From NCBI GenBank assembly GCA_024228115.1, contig JAAETT010000353.1, positions 1 through 64,000 on the forward strand: a DNA stretch of 64,000 bases, given 5' to 3'. Positions 17,599-25,652 of the stretch are shown here, in pieces. The position numbers and the translations under genes were made by a program. The notes under the pieces were generated by a model. It ran no database searches. It saw only the letters and a program-made list of their open reading frames with translations, and was not told the origin of the DNA. Each line of letters starts with the position of its first letter. The stretch's first letter is position 1. This DNA comes from a bacterium (GTDB lineage: Bacteria; Myxococcota_A; UBA9160; UBA6930).

Positions 17599-18732
17599 CT
17601 AGAGCCCGATGGCCCGGGCGACGAGTTCGCGGTGGTAAGGCGCGTCGCCTAGCAAGCTGGCGCTCGATCGCGCGCGTTTGAAGTAGAGGTGGATGTCGTA
17701 CTCCCATGTGAAGCCGACACCACCGAAAATCTGGAGCGCTGTACCCGCGCAGAACGAGTAGGTATCGGAGGCCGCAGCCTTGGCCATCGATGCCGCGAGC
17801 GCGAGCTCGTCGCCCTGATCTGCGGCAACGCAAGCTGCGTAGTAGACGGCGGAGCGGGCCGATTCGATCTTGACCATCATGTCCGCACATTTGTGCTTGA
17901 TGGCCTGGAACGATCCGATCGGACGCCCGTACTGCACGCGCTCCTTGGCGTACGCCACCGCCATCTCGAGGCAGCGTTGTGCGCCGCCGACCTGCTCGGC
18001 GGCGAGGGCGATCGCGGCGCGTTGGAGGATCCGATCGAGAGCGTCGGCACCGCCATCGCCGAGCCGGGTGAACGCTGGCACACGCACACCATCGAGCCGA
18101 ATCTCCGCAAGGCGGCGCGTCTGGTCGAGTGTCGGGAGCGCTTCGCGCTGGAGCCCGGTCACATCGCCAGGCAGCACGACGAGGGCCAGGCCTTCCCTGC
18201 CGCTCGAGCCCTCTTCGCGAAGAGCCACGACGATGCGATCGGCGAAGTGGCCGTCCACCACATGACGCTTGGTCCCAGTCAGCACCAGTTCGTCGCCTTC
18301 GCGTCGAAAGCTGGCGCGGATGTCCTCGGCCGCCCAGCCTCCGCCCTGTTCGGCGACAGCGAGCGTGGCCGTGCACACACCTTCGGCAAGTTCCGGCAGC
18401 AGTGCTTGTCGGTGATCTTCGGTTCCAGCCGTGAGGATGGCATTGGCACCCAATGCAACGCTTGCGAAGAAAGGCGAAGCGAAGAGGGTCTCGCCCATGA
18501 CCTCCATCAACGCGACCAGCTCGACATCCCCCAGGCCGAGGCCACCATACGTATCCGGGGTGGTGACGGCGGGCCAGCCGAGTTCGGCGCCGACACGTTT
18601 CCACACCTCCGGGTCGTGTCCGAGCTCGCTGGCCATGGCGGCACGCACCTGGTCCGAGCTGGAGACCTCCACGAGGAATCCACGTGCCATTTCGCGGAGC
18701 TCGTCTTGCTCTTCCGTGAACCGGAAATCCAT
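17599..18732 (-). CDS. Acyl-CoA dehydrogenase
   Basis: A 377-residue flavoprotein of the acyl-CoA dehydrogenase family, made of an N-terminal helical domain, a beta domain (about 125-230) and a C-terminal helical domain. AEQVGGAQRCLEMAVAYAKE and YGRPIGSFQAIKHKCADM carry FAD and dimer contacts, and QIFGGVGFTWEYDIHLYFKR carries the catalytic-Glu motif of this subfamily. The ATG directly follows the stop of the upstream SDR (TAG-ATG, no gap), so the two are coupled. Within the operon it is a candidate for one of the alpha,beta-desaturations of steroid ring intermediates (a FadE31/32/33-like role). This assignment is inference from context. Confidence 0.88.
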   Translation of the reverse strand: MDFRFTEEQDELREMARGFLVEVSSSDQVRAAMASELGHDPEVWKRVGAELGWPAVTTPDTYGGLGLGDVELVALMEVMGETLFASPFFASVALGANAILTAGTEDHRQALLPELAEGVCTATLAVAEQGGGWAAEDIRASFRREGDELVLTGTKRHVVDGHFADRIVVALREEGSSGREGLALVVLPGDVTGLQREALPTLDQTRRLAEIRLDGVRVPAFTRLGDGGADALDRILQRAAIALAAEQVGGAQRCLEMAVAYAKERVQYGRPIGSFQAIKHKCADMMVKIESARSAVYYAACVAADQGDELALAASMAKAAASDTYSFCAGTALQIFGGVGFTWEYDIHLYFKRARSSASLLGDAPYHRELVARAIGL

Positions 18733-19635
18733 CTACGTCCCGTAGACCTTCTGGGCTGGTGTGGCCTTGTTCATCAATTCGTGGACGGCCGCTCCGATTT
18801 CGTCCGGGGCCCAGCGAGCGCCCTTGTCGATGGCCGGGCCGGCCCGCCAGCCGTCCGCGATGCTGATCTCGCCGCCGGAGAGCTCGAAGATCTGGCCGCT
18901 CACATCCTTCGATTCAGCGCTGCCAAGCCAGACGACGAGGGGCGAGATATTGGCGGGGTCCATTGCGTCGAAGCCGTCTTCGGGCTTCGCCATCATTTCC
19001 GCGAAGACGCCTTCGGTCATACGGGTGCGTGCAGAGGGGGCGATGGCATTGGAGGTGATGCCGTAGCGGCCGAGTTCAGCGGCCTGGATCAAGGTGAGCG
19101 CGGCGATCCCCGCCTTGGCTGCGGAATAGGAACTCTGACCGATGCTGCCCTGGAGGCCCGCGCCAGAGCTGGTGTTGATGATGCGCGCATCGACGGCATT
19201 CCCGGCCTTCGACTCGCCTCGCCAATGCTCGGCGGCATTTCGGGCGAGACAGAAATGCCCCTTCAGATGAACGCGCACCACGGCGTCCCATTCTTCTTCG
19301 CTGCAGGAGACGAACATGCGATCGCGGACGAAGCCGGCGTTGTTCACCACCACGTCGAGGCGACCGAAGGCTTCGAGAGCCTGCTCGACCGCCAGCCCGG
19401 TCTGCGCGAAATCCGCGACATCGGCGCCGTTGATGATCGCTTCGCCGCCTTCATCGCGGATCTGTTGCACCACATCATCGGCAGGGCCCGCACCACCGCC
19501 GCTACCGTCGAGCTCCACACCGATGTCGTTGACGACGACCTTGGCGCCTTCGCGAGCGAAGGCAAGGGCGTGCTCGCGGCCAATGCCGCGGGCAGCTCCC
19601 GTGATGATGACGACACGTCCGTCGCAGGTTCCCAT
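18733..19635 (-). CDS. SDR family oxidoreductase, Rv3548c/HSD17B4-like
   Basis: A 300-residue SDR with a long insertion after the cofactor loop: VVIITGAARGIGREHALAFA near 8-27, then VVVNDIGVELDGSGGG, as in peroxisomal-type hydroxyacyl-CoA dehydrogenases. NNAG is near 102, the Ser in INTSSGAGLQGS, and YSAAK near 170. The tail IDKGARWAPDE is, from memory, shared with Rv3548c of the mycobacterial KstR2 regulon. The start was placed at ATG 19635 because the Rossmann motif begins a few residues later. It lies 13 bp after the thiolase and directly abuts the next acyl-CoA dehydrogenase. Probable NAD-dependent hydroxyacyl-CoA dehydrogenase. Confidence 0.87.
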   Translation of the reverse strand: MGTCDGRVVIITGAARGIGREHALAFAREGAKVVVNDIGVELDGSGGGAGPADDVVQQIRDEGGEAIINGADVADFAQTGLAVEQALEAFGRLDVVVNNAGFVRDRMFVSCSEEEWDAVVRVHLKGHFCLARNAAEHWRGESKAGNAVDARIINTSSGAGLQGSIGQSSYSAAKAGIAALTLIQAAELGRYGITSNAIAPSARTRMTEGVFAEMMAKPEDGFDAMDPANISPLVVWLGSAESKDVSGQIFELSGGEISIADGWRAGPAIDKGARWAPDEIGAAVHELMNKATPAQKVYGT

Positions 19636-19648
19636 GTCTTGAACTCCC

Positions 19649-20800
19649 CTACAGACGTTCGATGATGGTGACGTTGGCCTGACCACCGCCTTCACACATG
19701 GTCTGGAGGCCGTAGCGCCCACCCGTGCGTTCCAATTCGTGGAGCAGGGTCGTCATCAGGCGTGTTCCGGTGGCTCCGATCGGGTGCCCCAGGGCGATCG
19801 CGCCGCCGTTGACGTTCACCTTTTCGAGGTCCCAGTTCGTCTCCTTCTGCCAGGCCAGGACGACCGGAGCGAAGGCCTCGTTGATCTCGACCAGGTCGAT
19901 CTCGTCCTTCGACATGCCGGCCTTGGCGAGCGCGTGCTTCGTGGCCTCGATCGGTGCCGTCAGCATGTAGATGGGGTCGTCGGCGCGAACACTGATGTGA
20001 TGCACGCGCGCACGCGGCTTGAGGCCGTGATCCTTCACCGCCTGCTCGCTGGCGATCAGCATGGCCGAGGCGCCGTCGGAGATCTGGCTGGCCATGGCTG
20101 CGGTGATGCGCCCGTCTTCGATCAACGGCTTCAGTCCGGCCATCCTCTCGAGGGTGGTGTCCCGTCGCGGCCCCTCGTCGTCTTCGACTCCCGCCAGCGG
20201 CACGATCTCCTTCTTGAACCGTCCTGCATCGACGGCCGCGATCGCGCGTTGATGGCTCTCATACGCGAAGCGCTCCATCTCCTCCCGGGAGATCTCCCAC
20301 TTCTCGGCGATCATTTCCGAGCCGCGAAATTGCGAGACCTCCTGGGTGCCATAACGTGCCTCCCAGCCTTCGGAACCCGCAAATGGAGTTTCGAAGCCGA
20401 GGGGCTGGGCCAACGTCATTGCGGAGCTGATCGGAATGGCGCTCATGTTTTGCACGCCACCGGCAACGATCAGGTCGCTGGTTCCGCTCATCACGCCCTG
20501 GGCGGCGAAGTGGACCGATTGCTGAGAAGAACCGCATTGGCGATCGATGGTCACGCCCGGCACGTGCTCGGGAAGGCCCGCTGCGAGCCAGCAAGTGCGC
20601 GCGATGTCGCCGGCTTGGGGACCGATCGTGTCGCAGCAGCCGAAGATCACATCGTCTACGGCATTCGGATCGACGCCGCTGTTGGCGACGAGCCCCTTGA
20701 TCACGTGGGCGCCCAGGTCTGCGGAGTGCACCTGGGCCAGGCCGCCGCCCCTGCGGCCGACCGGAGTGCGGATCGCGTCGATGATATATGCCTCTGCCAT
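19649..20800 (-). CDS. Acetyl-CoA acyltransferase (thiolase), FadA6-like
   Basis: A 383-residue degradative thiolase. The nucleophilic Cys lies in DRQCGSSQQSVHF (near 90), the His in GGAIALGHPIGATG (near 340) and the second Cys in TMCEGGGQAN (near 371), so the full Cys-His-Cys set is present. The start ATG 20800 is one base after the stop of the preceding acyl-CoA dehydrogenase. Thiolytic cleavage of a 3-ketoacyl-CoA fits the last steps of ring-C/D breakdown, where FadA6 acts in mycobacteria. Assignment to that exact step rests on the operon context. Confidence 0.88.
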   Translation of the reverse strand: MAEAYIIDAIRTPVGRRGGGLAQVHSADLGAHVIKGLVANSGVDPNAVDDVIFGCCDTIGPQAGDIARTCWLAAGLPEHVPGVTIDRQCGSSQQSVHFAAQGVMSGTSDLIVAGGVQNMSAIPISSAMTLAQPLGFETPFAGSEGWEARYGTQEVSQFRGSEMIAEKWEISREEMERFAYESHQRAIAAVDAGRFKKEIVPLAGVEDDEGPRRDTTLERMAGLKPLIEDGRITAAMASQISDGASAMLIASEQAVKDHGLKPRARVHHISVRADDPIYMLTAPIEATKHALAKAGMSKDEIDLVEINEAFAPVVLAWQKETNWDLEKVNVNGGAIALGHPIGATGTRLMTTLLHELERTGGRYGLQTMCEGGGQANVTIIERL

Positions 20801-20801
20801 G

Positions 20802-21863
20802 TCATGCGTCTCCTGAGAACGTGGTTCCGGGCCCGATCGGAAGCGTGCCCGCGAAGAGCGCCTCCCGAACGCGCCCCAGATGAAAAGCGCTGCGGCCCCA
20901 CGCGTGGTCCAGGGACCAGGCGCGGCGCATCCAGATGTGGAGATCCTGCTCCCAGGTGTAGCCGATCGCGCCGTGGGTCTGCAGCGCAGCCTTGGCGCCG
21001 AGCGTCGCGGCTTCGCAGGCGGCGAGTTTCGCCATCGAGACGTGCACGCCGCGGGCGGCGCTTCCATGGGCCACCGAGTGCGCCGCACGTTGTACCAGGG
21101 GCCGCGCGTACTCGAGTTTCACCTTGATGTCCGCGAGCATGTGCTTGACGGCCTGGAACGATCCGATCGGCTTGCCGAACTGCTTGCGTTCGCTGGCGTA
21201 CGCAGCGGCGAGGCTGATGAGACGATCGCAGACGCCCAGTGTTCCGGCGGCGCAGGCCAGGGCTCCGCGGTCGAGCGAAGCCGCGAACAATCCGGCAGCC
21301 GCGCCTCCGCTTGCGATGCGGGTGCTCTCGTTGGCTTTGAATTCGACACTGGCGATGCGTCGGGACGGGTCGTTGGCGGGTTGAACCTTCACCTCGGCTG
21401 CGTCCCGGGGAACGGCATGGAGCGCCCCATCGTTGTCGGGCAGCAGGAGGAGGTTGGCGACGTGCGCGTCCTCGACGAACGGGCTGATCGGATGGCCGAC
21501 GGCCGCGATGGCTTCCCCTGCGGCGATCTTCGGGAGCCATTCGTTCGCCAGATTCCCGCCGATCTCCCCGAGCAACGGCACGGCAACGGCAGCCGTGCTG
21601 ATCACGGGCTCCGCAAGCGCCGCGCGCCCGGCCTCTTCGATCAGAAGCACCATCTCTTCCTCGCAGAGACCCATGCCGCCATGCTGTTCCGGGACGAGCA
21701 GGCCCGGCAGGCCGATCTCCGCCAACTGCTTCCACAGCTCGGGCGAGCGCCCCGTTTCCGTCTCCCACAGCGCACGCACGGATTCGGGTGTGACTTCGCC
21801 CTGCAAGAACTCACGCACGGTGCTCTGCAACAGCTCCTGGTCTTCGTCGAAGCGAAAATCCAT
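20802..21863 (-). CDS. Acyl-CoA dehydrogenase, probable small partner subunit
   Basis: A 353-residue acyl-CoA dehydrogenase homologue with the usual three domains but a short middle part. Conserved segments are VPEQHGGMGLCEEEM near 57, LGVCDRLISLAAAYASERKQ near 215, FGKPIGSFQAVKHMLADIK, and LQTHGAIGYTWEQDLHIWMR near 305. It is two bases from the preceding acyl-CoA dehydrogenase (385 residues). Adjacent pairs of this kind form alpha2-beta2 heterotetramers in actinobacterial steroid catabolism (FadE26-27, FadE28-29), so it probably pairs with the upstream gene product. The pairing is inference. Confidence 0.86.
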   Translation of the reverse strand: MDFRFDEDQELLQSTVREFLQGEVTPESVRALWETETGRSPELWKQLAEIGLPGLLVPEQHGGMGLCEEEMVLLIEEAGRAALAEPVISTAAVAVPLLGEIGGNLANEWLPKIAAGEAIAAVGHPISPFVEDAHVANLLLLPDNDGALHAVPRDAAEVKVQPANDPSRRIASVEFKANESTRIASGGAAAGLFAASLDRGALACAAGTLGVCDRLISLAAAYASERKQFGKPIGSFQAVKHMLADIKVKLEYARPLVQRAAHSVAHGSAARGVHVSMAKLAACEAATLGAKAALQTHGAIGYTWEQDLHIWMRRAWSLDHAWGRSAFHLGRVREALFAGTLPIGPGTTFSGDA

Positions 21864-21865
21864 GA

Positions 21866-23023
21866 CTACCTCGGCAGCCCGAGAATGCGTTCGGCGATGA
21901 TGTTGCGCTGGATCTCGTTCGTGCCCGCGTAGATGGGGCCCGAGAGCGCAAACAGGTAGCCGTCGAGCCAGCCGCCAACGTCACCGGCCGCCGGCGCTTC
22001 CGGCAGCAGCTCGCCCCGGTCGCCCAGGATTTCGAGGGCCAGCTCGTGCATGCGCAGATCGAGTTCGCTCCAGAAGATCTTGTTGAGGCTGGCTTCGGCA
22101 CCGATCTTTCCCGCCGCCAGCAAGCGTGAGACCGTGCGATGGGTTTCCAGGGTGTACGCCTCCGCCGCGATCCAGCAGCGTGTGACTTCATCACGCACGG
22201 ACCTTTCGACCGCATCGCCGTGCAAACGCGCCAGCTCCACCAGGCGCTTCGCCGTTGCCTGGAAGCGCGCAGGGCTGCGCAGCATCAGGCCGCGTTCGAA
22301 GCCCGCCGTTGCCATGGCGACGTTCCAGCCCTTGCCTTCTTCCCCGAGCTGGTGCTCCGCGGGTACGCGCACATCGTCGAAGAAGACCTCGGCGAAGCCT
22401 GGCAGGCCGTCCAGTTGTTCGATCGGTCGGACGGTGATGCCCGGCAGGTCGAGAGGTACGAGAATGAACGTGAGGCCTCGGTGACGCTCCGATTCCGGAT
22501 CCGTGCGGAACATTCCGAAGAGCCAATCGGCGAATGCGCCGCGCGAGGCCCAGGTCTTCTGGCCGTTCAGCACGAAATGATCGCCATCCCGGGAGGCGGC
22601 GGCCTGGATGTTGGCCATGTCCGAGCCCGCGTTCGGTTCACTCCAACCCTGAGCCCAGACTTCTTCGCTTGCCGCCATCGGCGGCAGGAAACGCGCCTTC
22701 TGTTCGGGCGTGCCGTATTCCATGATCGTCGGGCCGAGCAGGAAGATCCCGTTCTGATTGATGCGTTTCGGTGCGCCGACCCGGTAGTACTCTTCTTCGA
22801 AGATCAGCCACTCGAGCAGGTTGGCGCCGCGGCCGCCGTACTCGACGGGCCACGGCACCATCGCCCAGCCGCCGGCATTGAGCTGCGCCTCCCACTCCCG
22901 ATGTTGCTTGGCACCCTCCGCGGTATCGAAGGATTTCAAGGGTTCTGAAGGGACGTTCGCTTCCAGCCACTTCCGCGCATCCGCACGGAACGCACGTTGG
23001 TCCTGGGTGTAGTCGAGATCCAT
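21866..23023 (-). CDS. Acyl-CoA dehydrogenase, FadE30-like large subunit
   Basis: A 385-residue acyl-CoA dehydrogenase starting at ATG 23023. Motifs are WPVEYGGRGANLLEW near 58, QGWSEPNAGSDMANIQ near 123 and LNGQKTWASRGAFADW near 148 (FAD/substrate contacts), and the C-terminal IYAGTNEIQRNIIAERILGL. The ending differs from the GxGYTWE ending of the two sister genes, so this is the other subunit type of heteromeric dehydrogenases. It follows echA20-like by 27 bp. A role in dehydrogenating HIP-CoA-type intermediates is inferred from the operon. Confidence 0.87.
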   Translation of the reverse strand: MDLDYTQDQRAFRADARKWLEANVPSEPLKSFDTAEGAKQHREWEAQLNAGGWAMVPWPVEYGGRGANLLEWLIFEEEYYRVGAPKRINQNGIFLLGPTIMEYGTPEQKARFLPPMAASEEVWAQGWSEPNAGSDMANIQAAASRDGDHFVLNGQKTWASRGAFADWLFGMFRTDPESERHRGLTFILVPLDLPGITVRPIEQLDGLPGFAEVFFDDVRVPAEHQLGEEGKGWNVAMATAGFERGLMLRSPARFQATAKRLVELARLHGDAVERSVRDEVTRCWIAAEAYTLETHRTVSRLLAAGKIGAEASLNKIFWSELDLRMHELALEILGDRGELLPEAPAAGDVGGWLDGYLFALSGPIYAGTNEIQRNIIAERILGLPR

Positions 23024-23050
23024 CTTCCGGCTCAGTCTTCTACTCTGGAA

Positions 23051-23803
23051 TCACTCATCGAATTTCGAGTCACGCTTCTCGACGAAGGCATCGCGCGATT
23101 CCTGGGAATCGGGGCTGGTGTAGAGCTCGAAGGTAAAGCCCTGCTCGTAGCGGTAGCTCTCCTTCGGGTCCAACAGCTCGATTCCATTCAGCGACCACTT
23201 GGCGAGTTCGACCGCCTTCGGGCTCTTGCTGGCGATCTTGCCCGCCAACTCCATCGCCGTATCGCGCAGCTTGTCCGCCGGAACCACCTGGAGGACGCCG
23301 CCCAACCGGTAGGCTTCGGCTGCGCTGATCGGCTCGCCAGTCAACAGCATGCGCCGCGCCTCCTGCATCCCGAACATGCGCATGGCGTGGGTCGCCGCAC
23401 CGAGCGCGCCCCGATCGATTTCCGGCAAGCCGAAGCTGGAATCCTCGGAACAGATCACAAGATCGCTCGCCCCGGCGATGCCGATGCCACCGCCAAGGCA
23501 GTAGCCGTGCACGGCGCTGATCACGGGGACTTTGCAGTCGTAGATGGCTCCGAATAAGTCGTAGCAGCCGCGATTGGCTTGCACGATCAGCGTGCCGTCT
23601 TCCGCGAGTTCCTTGACGTCCACGCCGCACTGAAAGCCTCGTCCCTCGGCGCGGATCACGACGACGCGGGCTTCCCCGCCGCGGCCGAGTTCGGTGATCC
23701 GCTCGGCAAGCTCGCCCCAGTGCCGAGTGGCGAAAGCGTTGACCGGCGGATTGTCGATCACCAGCTCGGCGATACCGCTTTCGAGGGATACGGAGAAGGC
23801 CAT
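23051..23803 (-). CDS. echA20: EchA20-like enoyl-CoA hydratase family protein
   Basis: A 250-residue crotonase-fold protein. The oxyanion segments are RAEGRGFQCGVDVKELAE near 52-69 and VHGYCLGGGIGIAGASD near 100, followed by FGLPEIDRGALGAATHAMRM. In mycobacteria EchA20 opens ring D of the HIP-derived CoA ester by hydrolysis rather than hydrating an enoyl group. Here it lies in one operon with ipdA, ipdB and ipdC, which strongly supports the same role. ATG 23803 was chosen because longer in-frame readings have no crotonase homology; GGAG of the ribosome site lies inside the end of ipdC, four bases away. The name is by homology and context. Confidence 0.82.
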   Translation of the reverse strand: MAFSVSLESGIAELVIDNPPVNAFATRHWGELAERITELGRGGEARVVVIRAEGRGFQCGVDVKELAEDGTLIVQANRGCYDLFGAIYDCKVPVISAVHGYCLGGGIGIAGASDLVICSEDSSFGLPEIDRGALGAATHAMRMFGMQEARRMLLTGEPISAAEAYRLGGVLQVVPADKLRDTAMELAGKIASKSPKAVELAKWSLNGIELLDPKESYRYEQGFTFELYTSPDSQESRDAFVEKRDSKFDE

Positions 23804-23807
23804 GGCG

Positions 23808-24878
23808 TTACTCCTGGTTCCGGTTGGCGAGGCGCGCGAGTGTCTCCTCGGCCTCGCGGACGATGCGCTCGATGAGCTCTGCGCAGGTGGGCCGGTCGTC
23901 GAGCACGCCGGCCACCGTGCCACTCGGTAGATAGCCTCCGATCGGGTCACCATCGTTCATGGCCCGTTTGGCCAGGATCGGCGCGTTGGCGGCCAACAGC
24001 ATCTGAGCTCGGGTCAGGCCTTCGTTCTTGCGCATGGAGAGCGCCGAACGCAGGAGCTCGGGAATCGTCGCGCCGGAAACGCGCCGGAACTCGAGGCCAT
24101 TTCGCAGGGCCAAGAGCAATCGCTTCAACGGCCCCGCCGATTCGAGTGCATCGACCAGTTCATTCACAATGACTCGTTGGGGCATGCCGTCGATTTCTCG
24201 CGTGACGATCACGTCCGTGAGGCTCGCGTCGGCGTAACGCTCCTGTGTGAGATCAGGGACCGGGCTCTCCGCGGTCATCAGGAAGCGCGTGCCCATCGCG
24301 ATTCCCTCGGCGCCATAGGCCAGGGCCGCGACCAGTCCGCGCCCGTCCTTGAATCCACCGGCGGCAATTACGGGAATCTCCACGGCATCCACACATGCGG
24401 ACACCTGGAGGCTCGTCGGGATCGTCCCCGTATGCCCTCCGCCCTCGCCGCCTTGGACGATCACCGCATCGGCCCCGAGCTTCTCCGCTTTCTGTACGTG
24501 GCGCGGCGCTCCGCAGGTCGGCACACATACGACGCCGCCGGCCTTCAACGTGTCGATCAGCTCGGCGCTCGGCGCCCGGTTGTATCCCGCGGCGCGTACG
24601 CCGTGGGTGAGGATCATTTCCGTGATTTCCTTCGCGCCCGGTGCATCCATCAGGAAGTTCACGCCGAAGGGCTGCGACGTCAGCTCCTTGGTGGCAACGA
24701 TGCGCTTCTCGACCTCGTCGAGCGGAAGCGCCGCCGCTGCGAGGAAGCCGAAGGCGCCCGCGTTGCAAACGCCGGCCACGAGTTCCGGCGTGGCCACCCA
24801 GCCCATACCCGTCTGGACGATGGGCAAACGCATGCCAAGCAGATCGCAGAGCCGGGTGTGGAGGGGGTGCAACGGCAT
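23808..24878 (-). CDS. ipdC: IpdC-like flavin-dependent oxidoreductase (NPD family)
   Basis: A 356-residue TIM-barrel flavoprotein of the nitronate monooxygenase/2-nitropropane dioxygenase family. It has PIVQTGMGWVATPELVAGV near 19, FGVNFLMDAPG near 71, the FMN-phosphate segments VIVQGGEGGGHTG near 140 and VIAAGGFKDGRG near 168, and AEGIAMGTRFLMT near 188. The sequence matches what I recall of mycobacterial IpdC (Rv3553), and its neighbours are ipdB and echA20. IpdC performs a flavin-dependent oxidation/reduction that prepares the ring-D-opening substrate. It has 12 bp to ipdB and four bases to echA20. A bona fide nitronate oxidase is the less likely alternative. Confidence 0.82.
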   Translation of the reverse strand: MPLHPLHTRLCDLLGMRLPIVQTGMGWVATPELVAGVCNAGAFGFLAAAALPLDEVEKRIVATKELTSQPFGVNFLMDAPGAKEITEMILTHGVRAAGYNRAPSAELIDTLKAGGVVCVPTCGAPRHVQKAEKLGADAVIVQGGEGGGHTGTIPTSLQVSACVDAVEIPVIAAGGFKDGRGLVAALAYGAEGIAMGTRFLMTAESPVPDLTQERYADASLTDVIVTREIDGMPQRVIVNELVDALESAGPLKRLLLALRNGLEFRRVSGATIPELLRSALSMRKNEGLTRAQMLLAANAPILAKRAMNDGDPIGGYLPSGTVAGVLDDRPTCAELIERIVREAEETLARLANRNQE

Positions 24879-24890
24879 GGGTCGTACGGG

Positions 24891-25652
24891 CTAGGACCGC
24901 ACCTCCTTGTTGAGGGTGCCCCCTGGATCGATCGCCTGGCGGATCAGTTGCAGCTCTTCGTCCGTCGGTGCGCGCGTCGTAGGCACGTTCTCGTCGATGA
25001 CGAGTTCGAATCCGGTCTTCTCGACGACCTCGTCCACGCCGACACCCGAGTGCAACGAGGCGAGCCGCATGCGGTGATCGGGCGTCTCGAAATCGAATAC
25101 ACCGAGGTTCGAGATCACATGATGGATGTGGTGGAAGCGCGAAGTCTGGGGCCCAAGCGCAGCCGCCCGGTCGTAGCCGACACCCGAGACCACATCGACC
25201 TTCTCGACGAAGACCTTCGGCGAGTGGTTCGGGATCCAGTACGAGGTGCGGTGACTGATCGTGTTGCCCGGCGCGCCACGCATGCCGAGGAGCTGGGCCT
25301 TGGGTTTCGCATGTTCACCGATGCAAGCGAAGTTCTGGTTGCCGTAGCGATCGATCTGGCTGGCGATCATCATCACGTGGCGGCGGCCGCCCCACAACAA
25401 GTCGAAGATGCCGCGGAAGGGTGTCCAGCCTTCGATGACGGCTTCTGGCTTCTCTCCGCTCACCGGGTCGACATTGGCCAGGAGCGAGCAGATGCCGTCT
25501 GTCATCAGCAGGTCGGGTTCGAAGGTCAGCCGCGCGAGCCGCGCGCCCACGGCCGGGGTCGTGCCGAAGCAGCTCACCAGGATCTCGCCATCGCCACGGA
25601 AGGCCTCCGCCACCGCGACGGCGCAGACTTCGGCCCGGGTTGAGTCACTCAC
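24891..25652 (-). CDS. ipdB: Ring-C-opening CoA-transferase-like hydrolase, subunit IpdB
   Basis: A 253-residue protein of the class I CoA-transferase fold (beta-subunit type). STRAEVCAVAVAE opens the protein; RLTFEPDLLMTDG, the segment IEGWTPFRGIFDLLWGGRRH, DRYGNQNFACIG, RGAPGNTISHRTSYW and VVSGVGYDRA follow in the order I recall for mycobacterial IpdB. IpdAB hydrolyses the C-ring ketone of COCHEA-CoA and is not a true transferase. GTG 25652 overlaps the ipdA stop (GTGA), giving the known length; the longer upstream frame is not homologous. Strictly coupled to ipdA, with which it forms the heteromer. Confidence 0.88.
   Translation of the reverse strand: MSDSTRAEVCAVAVAEAFRGDGEILVSCFGTTPAVGARLARLTFEPDLLMTDGICSLLANVDPVSGEKPEAVIEGWTPFRGIFDLLWGGRRHVMMIASQIDRYGNQNFACIGEHAKPKAQLLGMRGAPGNTISHRTSYWIPNHSPKVFVEKVDVVSGVGYDRAAALGPQTSRFHHIHHVISNLGVFDFETPDHRMRLASLHSGVGVDEVVEKTGFELVIDENVPTTRAPTDEELQLIRQAIDPGGTLNKEVRS

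Noticed and set aside
17689-19665. Long plus-strand open frame of 658 codons
   Set aside because: It is antisense to an acyl-CoA dehydrogenase and an SDR with clear motifs; GC-rich codon use leaves the opposite strand open.
24177-25643. Plus-strand open frame of 488 codons
   Set aside because: Antisense to ipdC and ipdB; shows no domain, and its residue pattern mirrors the genes on the other strand.
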